A model generated the notes under the pieces. That model worked only from the letters and a program-made list of their open reading frames with translations. It did no database searches and was not told the DNA's origin. Of a stretch of 64,000 nt of DNA, positions 10,150 to 20,698 are shown in pieces. The translations under genes were made by a program, and so were the position numbers. The stretch lies in the NCBI GenBank assembly GCA_032622095.1, contig CP136062.1:19566666-19630665 (forward strand). Reading direction: 5' to 3'. How positions within the stretch are numbered: the stretch's first letter is position 1; every line of letters starts with the position of its first letter. The stretch comes from Siphonodentalium dalli (lineage: Eukaryota; Mollusca; Scaphopoda; Gadilida; Siphonodentaliidae).

Positions 10150-11419
10150 GCACCCCCCCCCCCCTCCCCCCGGGACTTAACTTGACCCCACTCATTTTGT
10201 TCCTTATTATGTCCTTCAACTTTTAAGCAATGTTAACAAGAACAAAAAGTGGCCTTTTATACTCCAGACAAGATGGCGTTTGCAGACCAGACCCTAAGTC
10301 AGTTTTATGCAAATTATAGTGGGAATATCTTTGGGCCAAAATTGAAACTCACCATCCAAGATGGCCGCCAAAATGGCCGCCGGAAGTTGAAAATATGACA
10401 TTTTTTTCACAAATATCTTCTAGATCAATTCATGCTGTTTAGAACTGGTTGAGTAATATGACTTTATTTTGTGTTTTTTATATTAACTAATCATTGGAGC
10501 AATTAAATGGGGTCCTAGCCCATTCCGATCCCACAAAAATTAGATTTTACAGAACGCGGTACACAATTTTACAAAAAATCACAATTGGGATTCTAGTCAT
10601 ATTTTAACAAGAAATGAAAAGAACATTGTAATGTAAGTGAGGCTTATCATTACCTATGAATATTCCAACTCTCTGGAACCAAATATCCTACCTTGGCTCA
10701 AAATGGCTGCGAAAATGGCCGCCAAAATATGGAAAATGGTAAATATTGCCCCAGGGTGTCCTGCAATCGCTTATAAGTTGTGGTTGATATATACAATTGG
10801 CTAATCTGTATTCTATACATTGCATACTAACATGTCTGATGCACCATGGATCATTTTTACTATTGTCACCACTGACATCACCAGAAATATTGGATTTATC
10901 TCTCACAAACTTTACATAAATATCGGCTAAAATTCACTTTTCAGGGTTCGACCATTTGTTCAAGTAAAATGCAACTATCTTTGGTATCAAAGGTGTTTAT
11001 TGTTTTGGTCAATCTTAAATGTGTCACACTACGGTGTTTATAGACTATATTGCTCAAGATGGCTTCCAAAATGGCAACCAAATTTTAACATATGCCGAAC
11101 ATTATTCTCTGCGTTATCCGAAAAAGGTAGCAAATTGTGACTCACTTGGTTATTGTACGTGTTAGTTAATTATCTGACAACTACGTTCTATTATGTTTGT
11201 CCCAGTTCCGTATGGGGCATGACAAATTAATTTGAAAGTTGCAGTATGGAATTTTGCAGAGAACCTATTTTGTGATTCTGGCCATATTATTGAAAGGAAA
11301 TTGGCAGAACCTTGAGACGGAACTGAGATGAACCATGATATGTGGGTATTCTGGACCATTATCATAAAAATGTATCAACTGGATACAGTGTGGAAGCCAA
11401 GATGGCATCCAGGGATTTA
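10150..11419 (+). repeat. left unique arm of the 6-kb palindrome
   Basis: This outer arm is the inverted counterpart of about 14790-16148. It carries several copies of a CAAGATGGC / AAAATGGCCGCC word (near 10270, 10356, 10700, 11058 and 11399). No coding frame is shared in a conserved way with the right arm. Confidence 0.8.
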
Positions 11420-11860
11420 CTCTATGATCATAAATGAGGATAATATGTATACAGGGAGTTATTGTATGGTCATGAATGATGTGTGGGTATATAGGGAGTG
11501 CCCTGATTGTAACGGTGGGACGTATATTTATATATGTTGTGGATGTGTTATCATTGGTGGTGTATGGGGAGTAGATGTATGATCATGGGTGGCGTGTATG
11601 AGTATGGCAATTATGGAACTTATGAGTGGTCGTATGTGCGGGTATTGGTATATCTGGCTCACCATTGGTGATGCGCATATGTATACCTGGATTGATTCTA
11701 TGGTCATGGGTATGGCGAATAGGTATACATGTAGTGGCTGTATGGTCCATGGTGAGGTGAATATGTATACAATGAGTGACTTTATGATTGTGAATGTAGT
11801 GAATATGTATACATAGAGTGAAATTATGGTCATGTGTCGGGTCAGTCTATGTAAAAATAC
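11420..11860 (+). repeat. about 42-bp minisatellite, left block
   Basis: Degenerate units contain GTATAC, then AGTGACT or AGTGGCT and TATGGTCATG, ending GTGAATATG. The same unit occurs in reverse orientation across 13135-14790 and in this orientation at 12860-13110. Short plus-strand frames here are a by-product of a period divisible by three. Confidence 0.75.
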
Positions 11861-11879
11861 ACTCAGATTCATACTGGTA

Positions 11880-12845
11880 CTGAGTCTATTGCATTCCCAT
11901 CAACTTTTCATTTCTGAACGGTTGTGGGCTTCCCCCAAATTACGTCACACCGCACTAAATATAAATCTGAAATTAGTTGATTGACAGGCGTAAACATGGT
12001 CACGTGCCAGTGCCGTCATGGCCGCTTCAACCATGTGAAGCCGATTCCAAGAATCGGAATTAATAGTTGCAGGATTTGTGACTTTTCGTTCGGCGGTTGT
12101 TTTACTGACAATAAAGGGAAACAGCTAGCTTCCGGGATCCAAAATAATATGTACAATAACTAAGACAGATCTTCTTGAAATTATAAAAAATGTCTGTGGA
12201 TCTCTTGGACTCAGAACGAATTATTTTTTAGATTGGCCAGGCGATTTGTCGCCCATGTTGTCAAAAAATAACACAAATCAACGGCCACGATTCAAAAATA
12301 CATGAATGTCGCGACTATCTGCTAAAATAAATACAGAACTAAAAAAAAGTTAAATGACATAACAAACCGATCTATGTCATCTATCACAGTATCAGTTCCC
12401 CAGTACCGGCAGTAGTACCACCGCAGCCAAAACGAGCGTAGAGCAACACAATTCTACCACCAACCCAACCGAAACCCTCCCGACCTTACACAGCCGTATT
12501 ATTAGCTCCAAAGATTGGCCAGTTGTACCCTAATTACAGTTGCCTGCAATCCAAATTCCGGTGATTCTTGATTTTAAACTTTCGACCGCTCGTCAACAAT
12601 CTACTTTATTTGTCGATTTGTGAATTTCTTTCCGGTATAACATGACGTCATGGATACTATTTTAACAACATTTAGCCACACCTTCGGAATTTCCACACCG
12701 ATAGCACGTGACATGTTACTAGTTTTTTATTGGGGCACACATTTCTTGGAGCTAAGTTTTGATTGGCGGTAATTACAAGGAATCCCGGGTTTGGGAAATG
12801 AAAACTGAACGAAAGGTCGTCAGACCCACTATTTTTTATATGTGG
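11880..12845. other. non-satellite block within the palindrome's left half
   Basis: This roughly 950-bp block has no mirror in the right half, so it was probably inserted into, or lost from, one arm. Its ends share TTTTCATTTC in inverted orientation (11906 and 12799), and CACGTG occurs on both sides (12000 and 12707), hinting at inverted symmetry. A 60-codon plus-strand frame (11981-12163) has no recognised domain. TATAAAT lies at 11959. Confidence 0.45.
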
Positions 12846-12859
12846 GTATGTAGTTTACT

Positions 12860-13110
12860 CCAGACTGGTGTCGGGTGTATGTGTATACCTCGTGTTCATG
12901 CATGGTGACTCGTGGCTGTGTCGTCATTTGTGGTATATACGGGTATAACCAAGTATGGCTGTATGGCCAGGTGTACGTGTATACAGTGGGTGACTATATT
13001 GTCATTTGTGTGGTGTTTATGTACATATGGAGTGACTGGGGTAATGGGTGGGTTGTACATGTGTACCTTGGGTGGCTATCGCTTTCCACAATAACTCAAG
13101 GATATGTTAA
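12860..13110 (+). repeat. minisatellite, second block next to the axis
   Basis: Same 42-bp-type units as 11420-11860 (TGTATAC, GTGACT, GTCATTTGTG). It runs into the palindrome axis at about 13110. Confidence 0.7.
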
Positions 13111-13134
13111 TCAATAGAGAGGTCATGTCAGAGA

Positions 13135-14790
13135 GTCATATCGTGGAAAGCTATAGCCACCCATTACCACACAGTCATTACATATATACACAGACACAAC
13201 AATATAGTTAACCACTGTATACATGTACACCTGACCCATGACCACGGATGACCATACAGCCACGCGTCACAATGTAGACACACCGGGTATACTCCTAAAC
13301 ATGACCCATAACCATATAGTCACTCCTTGTATACCCATTCATCTCACCATTGGCCATAATGTCATCCCCTGTATACCTATTCTCCAAACGCATGGTCAAA
13401 TAGACAATCAATATATATATCAACACCACAACAGTGACAAAACGTCACTCCGGTATACATATGCGCCTCACCAATGGCCATATAGCCACTCGCCTCATAC
13501 ACACACCCTCACCCATGTCACATGGTATACTCCTTCACCTGACCTATGGCCATACAGTCACCCCGTGTGTACCTATTGCAAACATTCATACATGATCATG
13601 GTCAATCCTTGTATACATATTCACCTCAACATTGACCATGTCACTCCCTGTATCCATATTTGTAACACCATAGCCGAATAGCCACGCAAGATATACTAAT
13701 ACACCCCAGCCATGTCAGTATAGTCACTCCATGTATGCATATGCACATCATCCATGGCCATATAGCCACTCGCTATATACACATATCTGGTATAACCTAC
13801 ACATGACCATACCGCCACGAGTCACCAAACAGGAACACCAGGTATACTCATACGCTGACACATGACCATTTAGTCACCCCTGTATAGATGTTCATTACAT
13901 TTATGATCATACAGTCACTACTTGTATACCTACATGTACTCATCTCACCATCAACCATACAGTCACTACATGTATACCTATTCGACACACACATAGTCAT
14001 ATAACCACTCGATATACATATGCAGCCCACCCTAGGCCATAGATGTACTCCAGGTATACATGTAAACCTCACTATTCAGCCCTTCCAGATATACAAAAAC
14101 CCCGCACACACGACCACTAAAACAATCCATACTTGCATATACAACTCACACATGACAATTCAGCAATTCACTGTATAATCATACACGCCATCCATGATAA
14201 TACAGCTAAGCCCTATACACCCACCAATGATAATACATCCACGAGATATATAAATATACATCCCATCCGTTACCACAAGGACACTCACTATATACCCACA
14301 CTCCCTATTTACCCGATAATGTCCACCATTTTACTGCAGGTATTCATATTCAATCATGACCGTACAGTCATTCCATGTATACCTATACACATTACCCGTA
14401 ATCATAAAATCACTCCCTATATATCCACACACCCCATCCATGATCATACAGACAACACATGTACATCCCACCCATGACCTTACAGTCACTCCATATATAC
14501 ATAATCAACACATAGATGACCATGTAGCTATATCCATACACCACACCAATGACCATACAGGAACACCGGGTGCACCCGTACTGGATATACACAAGCATAC
14601 ACCATACGTCACTCCATGCATACCGATTCACCTCACACCTGACCATGACATATCCCTGTATACCTAGATGCATCTTACCATGGACAACCCACTCATAACC
14701 ATATAGTCACTCATTGTATACCTACACACATCAGTCATGACATACAATAACTCCCTATTCACCCCACATATGATCATAGAGTAACTCCCT
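13135..14790 (-). repeat. minisatellite, right block in inverted orientation
   Basis: About 1.65 kb of degenerate units reading CATGACCATACAGTCACT, then TGTATACCTATTCACCTCA. This is the inverse of the left blocks. It is more than twice as long as the left blocks together (about 0.7 kb), so the arms expanded unequally. Open frames on either strand here are artefacts of the repeat. Confidence 0.8.
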
Positions 14791-16148
14791 GGCTACGATC
14801 GTGTCATCCACACTGTATCCTGTTGACATTGTTTTTTATCATTTGACCAGAATAGCCAAAGATTATGCTCCATCTCAGTTCTGTCTCAAAGTTCTGCCCA
14901 TTTCCTTTCAATAAATATGGCCAAAATCACAAAAGAGGTTCTAGGCAAAATTAGATACTTTAAAATGAAATTGGCATGCCCATACGGAACTGGGACAACC
15001 AGACTAGAACATGTAGTTGTCAGTTAATTAACTAACACGTATACACGTATAATAACCCAGTGAGTCACAATTTGCTACCTTTTCGGATAATGCAGAGAAT
15101 GTTCTGGATATATGTAAAAAAAATTACATTTTACAAATTTGGTTGCCATTTTGGAAGCCATCTTGAGCAATTTGGTCTATAAACACCGTAGTGTGACACA
15201 TTCAAAATAGACCAAAACAATAAACAACTTTCAATCCACAGATAGTTATATTTTACCTGAAAAAATGGTCCAAACCTGAAAAGTGAATGTTTGCCAATAT
15301 TTATGTCAAGTTTTTGAGAGAAAAGTCCAATATTTTTGACGATGTCAGTGGTGACAATAGTAACAATTAACCATGGCGGATCAGACATGTTAGTATTCAA
15401 TGTATAGAATGCAGAATAGTCAATTTTATACACCAACCACAACTTGTAAGCGATTGCAGGACACGTTGTGTAATATTTACCATTTTCCATATTTTGGCGG
15501 CCATATTGGCAGCTATTTTGAGCCATAGTAAGAATTTAGGCTCCAGTGATTTGGAATATGAATAGGTAATGATATGCCTCACTTACATTACAAAGTTCTG
15601 TTCATTTCTTGTTCAAATATGACTAGAATCCCAATTGTGATTTTTTGGTGAAATTTTATACCGCATTCTGTAAAATCAAATGTTTGAGGGATCGGAAGGG
15701 GTTAGGACCCCAATAATTGCATATTTAATTGCTCCAATGATCAGTTAATATAAAAAACACAAAATAAAGTTGCATTACTCAACCAGTTCCAAACAGAATG
15801 AATTGATCTAGAAGATATTTGTGAAAAAATGTCATATTTTCAAATTCCGGCGGCCATTTTGGCGGCCATCTTGGATGGTGAGTTTCAATTTTGGCCCAAA
15901 AAAGTGTCTTTATGTCTTAGCTTTACGAAAATATATACATTTGTATACATTTTACTAGATTTTCCCGCTATAATTTGCATAAAACTGACTTACGGTCGGG
16001 TCTGCAAAACGGCGGCCATGATGGACGCCATCTTATCTGGAGTTTAAAGGGCCACTTTTGTTTGTTGTTAACATTTCTTAAAAGTTGAAGGACATAATAA
16101 GGAACAAAATGAGCGGGGTGAAGTTAAGTCCCAGGGGGGGGGGGGTGC
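14791..16148 (-). repeat. right unique arm of the 6-kb palindrome
   Basis: Inverted counterpart of 10150-11419, containing GCCATCTTG words (near 15158, 15867 and 16027) that mirror the CAAGATGGC words on the left. Frames at 15131-15526 and 15397-15582 are not conserved in the other arm and are not called as genes. Confidence 0.8.
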
Positions 16149-16601
16149 CCCACTAGCTTTCACAACTTGATTCAAGTACATATAACACTACTTGTATGTT
16201 ATATCAGTGTTCAGATATGTAATAGGTATAACACAAACTCGAATAGCAGTGCTCGGTTCCTGACAGAAACCTCACATGTTACTTCCAGCCCAGACCTTCA
16301 CACAACGAAGTCGGCTCCCAAATATGGTCATGGGATATGACCATATCAAAGGAAACAATCTTGATGTGTATTAATAAACCCCTCATTATGTATTGACCTA
16401 ATTATTATATAGGTAACAACAATTCCCCCTGCAGCTTGCTTGTCCGGTTCAACCTCTGAGACTCTGGTCCTTAGAGGCTCAACTACTCTGATACTGGGGT
16501 GATCGGTCCGTCTGTTAGATTTGTGTGCACCCACACCTGGTCAAGTGGTCATGATAATATGCGATGATGCTGGTGGTCTTGCTGAATTGTTGTGATGCGG
16601 G
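16149..16601. other. unassigned intronic sequence
   Basis: A short perfect hairpin lies at 16323-16347 (ATATGGTCAT, GGGAT, ATGACCATAT). No gene or larger repeat was seen. Confidence 0.5.
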
Positions 16602-16977
16602 TAGGGCAAACTGATGCCGTTACGAAAAGGTACATTATTTTTTCTAAAGATGGCATTTTCGCGGGGTTCGGCTAATCTTAGCGATTTGAGGAAAAAAACA
16701 GTGTATGTTTGAATCATTCAAGAACATATATATTATTGAAAAATATAATAATGTCTGCGCTGATGTTTCTAAAACTACCTGAACCACCATCTTAATTATA
16801 GTCTATGTTCAACAGCTGATACAACCAGTATTAAAACTATTTAGCAATACATATGTTTTGGAATGCTTGATACGCATAATTGCTTTTCCTGTATATGTTC
16901 AGATTATCATAACACCGCGAAAAAGACAAATTAAAACACATAACGGTACTTTTTCTTAACAGCATCAGTTTGCCCTA
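16602..16977. mobile_element. 376-bp MITE with about 30-bp inverted ends
   Basis: The left end is TAGGGCAAACTGATGC followed by CGTTACGAAAAGGTAC. The right end is the inverse: GGTAC, TTTTTCTTAACAG, CATCAGTTTGCCCTA. The flanking TA on both sides could be a TA target duplication, as in Tc1/mariner-type elements. No transposase is present. Confidence 0.75.
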
Positions 16978-17539
16978 ACAGCACCATAGCTATTCAGCAG
17001 GACCCAACCGCATCGTAACACATTAGCAGGACCATGGGTGAATCCACTTGTATATTATTCGCGACATATTAAAGACGTGATTTAATTTTTTATTTAAACA
17101 TATTTTATTGTATATCAATGATATACATGGGGATTGGGACATAAGTTTTGTCAACTTAGTGACGTCCCTCTCCCACACAAAAGGTGTAACCTAACATTTA
17201 AACAAGATGACAGGATGAAATGTGTGTATATTTAAGCAGGGAAACAGATGTTAATATTTGTACAGAATGTGCTATGAGTGGTGTTTGATTGTGTCCAGTT
17301 TTTCCCTCACGTTTTCCTAAGTTGTGTCTAAAAAGGCCGGGTATTTAAATTTTAAATTGTTTTCAATGACAGGTTGTCATAATAGAGAAAAATATATGAT
17401 GTTACCCAAAACGTTTGGTTACAGTAATTTAGGACTGTGTAATATGAAATAGCAATATATTTCTTCTGTGATCATTTTCAGAGATTCCACAGAGAAGATG
17501 CTTAGTATTTTCAATATTAAATTTATTAGTTTCAAGTTT
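16978..17539. other. unassigned intronic sequence
   Basis: AT-rich, with no supported gene, inverted repeat or tandem array. Confidence 0.45.
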
Positions 17540-17949
17540 GTGGTAAACAGGGGGGCCGGAAGCATCCAAGGGCAGGGGGGGGGGGCAGAGCCTACAAAAG
17601 GGGCACTTTTCCGCAAAAAAGGGCATTTTCTCTGCAAACTCGGGAAAATAACCATAAATTCATGGTGGCAAAAATCCCTATTTTAATGGTATTTGTCGGT
17701 TTTTATGGCCGTTTTGTGATAAAATTGACAAAACATTAATATTCCTTGTGAAATTGGTGGTATTTGGACCAAAAAAGTCACATTTTGCTATAAAAACACG
17801 GGATTAAACACACAAAAAGCATTTTCTGTCTCCAGAAAAAGGGCAAGTCCTGCCCCCGCTCGCCCCCCCCCCCCCCCCTTGGTCAAGGGCAGGGGGGTCA
17901 GCTGCCCCTCTGCCCCCCCCCCCCCTCTTCCGGCGCCCCTGGTGGTAAA
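17540..17949. mobile_element. hAT-like MITE with perfect 8-bp target duplication
   Basis: GTGGTAAA lies at 17540-17547 and again at 17942-17949. Between them the element starts CAGGGGGGCCGGAAG and ends CTTCCGGCGCCCCTG, an inverted pair. An 8-bp duplication and ends starting CAGGG are the known signature of the hAT superfamily. The 394-bp element has long G and C homopolymer runs near both ends and no transposase. The intact duplication suggests a fairly recent insertion. Confidence 0.9.
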
Positions 17950-17995
17950 ATGTTCTTCTCTGGTTGGTGAACAATGGACAGTGGAAGAAGAAATG

Positions 17996-18780
17996 ACTAG
18001 CATCCTCCTTCTATTGTCCGCCCTCCGTGTACTGACCTTACATACACGCCATCCCTATATATACGCGCCTGCTTTACGTTTTTACGTTATAAGTGTCTAA
18101 ATGTATAGCCCATTTCAAATTAATCACATAGACTAGCATCCTCCTTCTATTGTCCGCCCTCCGTGTACTGACCTTACATACACGCCATCCCTATATATAC
18201 GCGCCTGCTTTACGTTATACGTGTCTTAATGTATAGCCCATTTCAAATTAATAGGTGTCTAAATGTATAGCCCATTTCAAATTAATCACATAGACTAGCA
18301 TCCTCCTTCTATTGTCCGCCCTCCGTGTACTGACCTTACATACACGCCATCCCTATATATACGCGCCTGCTTTACGTTATACGTGTCTTAATGTATAGCC
18401 CATTTCAAATTAATAGGTGTCTAAATGTATAGCCCATTTCAAATTAATCACATAGACTAGCATCCTCCTTCTATTGTCCTCCCTCCGTGTACTGACCTTA
18501 CATACACGCCATCCCTATATATACGCGCCTGCTTTACGTTATACGTGTCTTAATGTATAGCCCATTTCAAATTAATAGGTGTCTAAATGTATAGCCCATT
18601 TCAAATTAATCACATAGACTAGCATCCTCCTTCTATTGTCCGCCCTCCGTGTACTGACCTTACATACACGCCATCCCTATATATACGCGCCTGCTTTACG
18701 TTATACGTGTCTTAATGTATAGCCCATTTCAAATTAATAGGTGTCTAAATGTATAGCCCATTTCAAATTAATCACATAGA
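17996..18780. repeat. 162-bp tandem repeat, about 4.8 units
   Basis: ACTAGCATCCTCCTTCTATT recurs at 18132, 18294, 18456 and 18618, each 162 bases apart. A shorter first unit starts at 17996. Each full unit contains the phrase AGCCCATTTCAAATTAAT twice, so an internal partial duplication preceded the amplification. Units differ by almost nothing (one CCGCCC to CCTCCC change). Confidence 0.95.
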
Positions 18781-18807
18781 TGCTGAACATGAATAACATA
18801 TTTAATG

Positions 18808-19700
18808 ATATTTTATCTGACGTGACTATCTAAGCATAATCCGCGCTTCTGATTGGTTGCTTGACATTCCCTATTACCGATACATGTAGTTTCGTCCACA
18901 AGACGACAGTGGACTTCCTAATTTTAGCACACCCCACTATCGCTTGGGAAATGCAGATATATATTTTTAGCATGCGCACTATTCCGTACAGATAATTTGA
19001 AAGTCATCTCCGTATATTTATTATATTTTATCGAACGTTTTTCATTCTGTCCCAGGATCCGTAATGTCAAACAATTCACAATCATCTATATTCCCGTGTA
19101 TTCCCTTTTCATTGCAGAACGATTTCAAAATTTTCAGTGCAAAGTTTTGTTTTGTTTTGCTTATCAAATTTTCTTCAATAAATTGCCCAGCTTCTAATTG
19201 GGCAAACCTTAAATTTTCTTCCTCAGGAATTATTGTTGCCATGTTCAAAACAATAATGTTTTTACCGAACACAAACTGGATTCGTTCAAACAATTTAGTA
19301 GCCGCGCGACCTAAGGAAATAGACAAAAATATCGATGCGATATTGTGATCAGCGGAGAAAAAAACCATGATAAATCGCCTCATCAAACATGGGTAAAACA
19401 TCCCAAATAACATAAAGAATTTGCTTACGATCATGTGTTGGGCTCCAGTTGTCGATTACAAAGACATTTCGGATAAAAACATGTTGAACTTTTGCAGCGA
19501 GGCGGAGATGACTTTCAAATTACCTCCCCGGAATAGTGGGCATGCTAAAAATATATTTCTTTATTTTCCAAGCGATAGTGGGTGTGCTAAATTTAGGAGG
19601 CCCACTATCGTGTCGTGGACGACACTATCGATAATAGTGAATGTCCAGCAACCAATCATAAGCGTGGATAAGGCTTAGATAGTCACGTGAGATAAAATAT
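18808..19700. mobile_element. DNA element with about 200-bp terminal inverted repeats
   Basis: The left arm starts ATATTTTATCTGACGTGAC and runs to about 19015. The right arm (about 19490-19700) is its inverse, ending GTCACGTGAGATAAAATAT. Shared words include GATTGGTTGCT, GCACACCCACTATCGCTTGG and TTGAAAGTCATCTCCG, with roughly 80 percent identity by eye. The middle contains the short coding fragment at 19042-19242 on the minus strand. The target duplication is not resolved. Confidence 0.75.
19042..19242 (-). CDS. 66-aa coding fragment, possibly transposon-derived recombinase-like N terminus
   Basis: The minus-strand frame starts MATIIPEEENLRFAQLEAGQ and continues through FIEENLISKTKQNFALKILK and SFCNEKG to a stop after DPGTE. 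The composition looks coding, with charged helices and no low-complexity. The layout (a short acidic start, then a T-K-x-x-x-x-x-L-K-x-x-x-x-F/W-C helix) recalls the N-terminal part of the tyrosine-recombinase-like proteins found as ZMYM/QRICH1-type and Crypton-derived genes. That is a weak family guess. It sits inside an inverted-repeat element, and an inverted, decayed second copy of its 3' half lies at 20045-20175. It is probably a 5' fragment of a longer transposon gene. Confidence 0.45.
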   Translation of the reverse strand: MATIIPEEENLRFAQLEAGQFIEENLISKTKQNFALKILKSFCNEKGIHGNIDDCELFDITDPGTE

Positions 19701-19744
19701 ACCACAATAAATTACCTTAAGGAAATTCTTTATGTTATGTGCGA

Positions 19745-20190
19745 TGTTGTCCCCATATTTGGTGAGACGATTTATTATGTTCCTTTCTCCGCTGATCACA
19801 ATATCGCATCGATATTTTTGTCAATTTCCTAAGTTCGCACATTTTCCAAACGAATCTTTGTTTTCGGTAAGAAAAATATTGATTTGATCTTATATCATTG
19901 TTTACTAACGACGTCTGCTTTCCATTGCTTTCCAAACAAGCAATAATTACTCATGAAGAATAAAATCTGAGATTTTCACAGTAAGAAGAAGGTTAAGGTC
20001 AACATGGTGGTCCTCGATGGAGTAAGAAGAAGGTTAATTTATTTAAGAGAATTTTACCAGAAAAATAACAAAGAGTCAACACAAAATCGCACTGAAAATT
20101 CTAAAACCTTTCTGTGACGAAAAGGAAATCATGACATGTGGGATCTGGGACAGCATGAACAGCGTTCGATAAAATATAATCAATATTGCA
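19745..20190 (+). repeat. inverted second copy of 19020-19395
   Basis: GATTTATTATGTTCC at 19769 and CTCCGCTGATCACAATATCG at 19788 mirror the sequence around 19310-19395. Further right, 20083-20175 matches the coding fragment in plus orientation. The copy is interrupted at about 19880-20040 by unrelated bases, including a 40-bp duplicated stretch (GTAAGAAGAAGGTTA at 19981 and 20021). Confidence 0.7.
20045..20178 (+). pseudogene. decayed copy of the 66-aa coding fragment
   Basis: One frame reads ALKILKPFCDEKE, clearly related to ALKILKSFCNEKG of the fragment at 19042-19242. The nucleotides continue to match through GGGACAGCATGAAC and GTTCGATAAAATATAAT. The stop of the other copy is lost and a new one appears at CGATAA. 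There is no start codon in a comparable place. Confidence 0.55.
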
Positions 20191-20670
20191 CGGCTTGTTG
20201 GTGAATATAATCAATATTACACGACTTGTTGGTGATATAATCAATATTGCACGGCTTGTTGGTGAATATAATCAATATTACACGGCTTGTTGGTGATATA
20301 ATCAATATTGCATGGCTTGTTGGTGATATAATCAATATTACATGGCTTGTCGGTGAATATAATCAATATTGCACGGCTTGTCGGTGAATATAATCAATAT
20401 TACACGGCTTGTCGGTGAATATAATCAATATTGCACGGCTTGTCGGTGAATATAATCAATATTGCACGGCTTGTTGGTGAATGTAATCAATATTACATGG
20501 CTTGTTGGTGAATATAATCAATATTACATGGCTTGTTGGTGAATATAATCAATATTACATGGCTTGTTGGTAAATATAATCAATATTACATGGCTTGTTG
20601 GTGAATATAATCAATATTACATGGCTTGTCGGTGAATATAATCAATATTGCACGGCTTGTTTGTGAATAT
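20174..20670. repeat. 31-bp tandem repeat, about 16 units
   Basis: Units read AATATAATCAATATT, then GCACGGCTTG or ACATGGCTTG and TTGGTG. Variants alternate G/A and C/T at a few sites, mostly at a CpG (GCACGG versus ACATGG). A 28-bp phrase beginning GTCAACATGGTGGTCCTCGA lies both before (19998-20025) and directly after the array (20671-20698). Confidence 0.9.
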
Positions 20671-20698
20671 GTCAACATGGTGGTCCTCGATGGAGTAA

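Larger units (their letters stand above)
10150..16148. mobile_element. 6-kb imperfect palindrome (giant foldback element)
   Basis: The left end GCACCCCCC... with GGGACTTAACTT is mirrored by the right end AAGTTAAGTCCC...GGGGGTGC. Inverted similarity continues inward through the whole of both arms. For example, GGACATAATAAGGAACAAAA at 16091 mirrors TTTTGTTCCTTATTATGTCC at 10194. GATACAGTGTGGA near 11381 mirrors TCCACACTGTATC near 14807. The axis lies near 13110, where GGGTGGCTAT...TTTCCAC faces GTGGAAAGCTATAGCCACCC. No transposase or long coding frame is seen and no target duplication is obvious. It resembles foldback-type non-autonomous elements with long inverted arms and internal minisatellites. 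Confidence 0.85.

Noticed and set aside
13238-14673. Threonine/histidine-rich frames of 87-147 codons
   Set aside because: They lie in the degenerate minisatellite of the palindrome and shift frame from unit to unit; no conservation between arms.
15131-15582. 131-codon and 61-codon minus-strand frames
   Set aside because: They lie in the right palindrome arm, and the equivalent left-arm sequence does not keep the frame.
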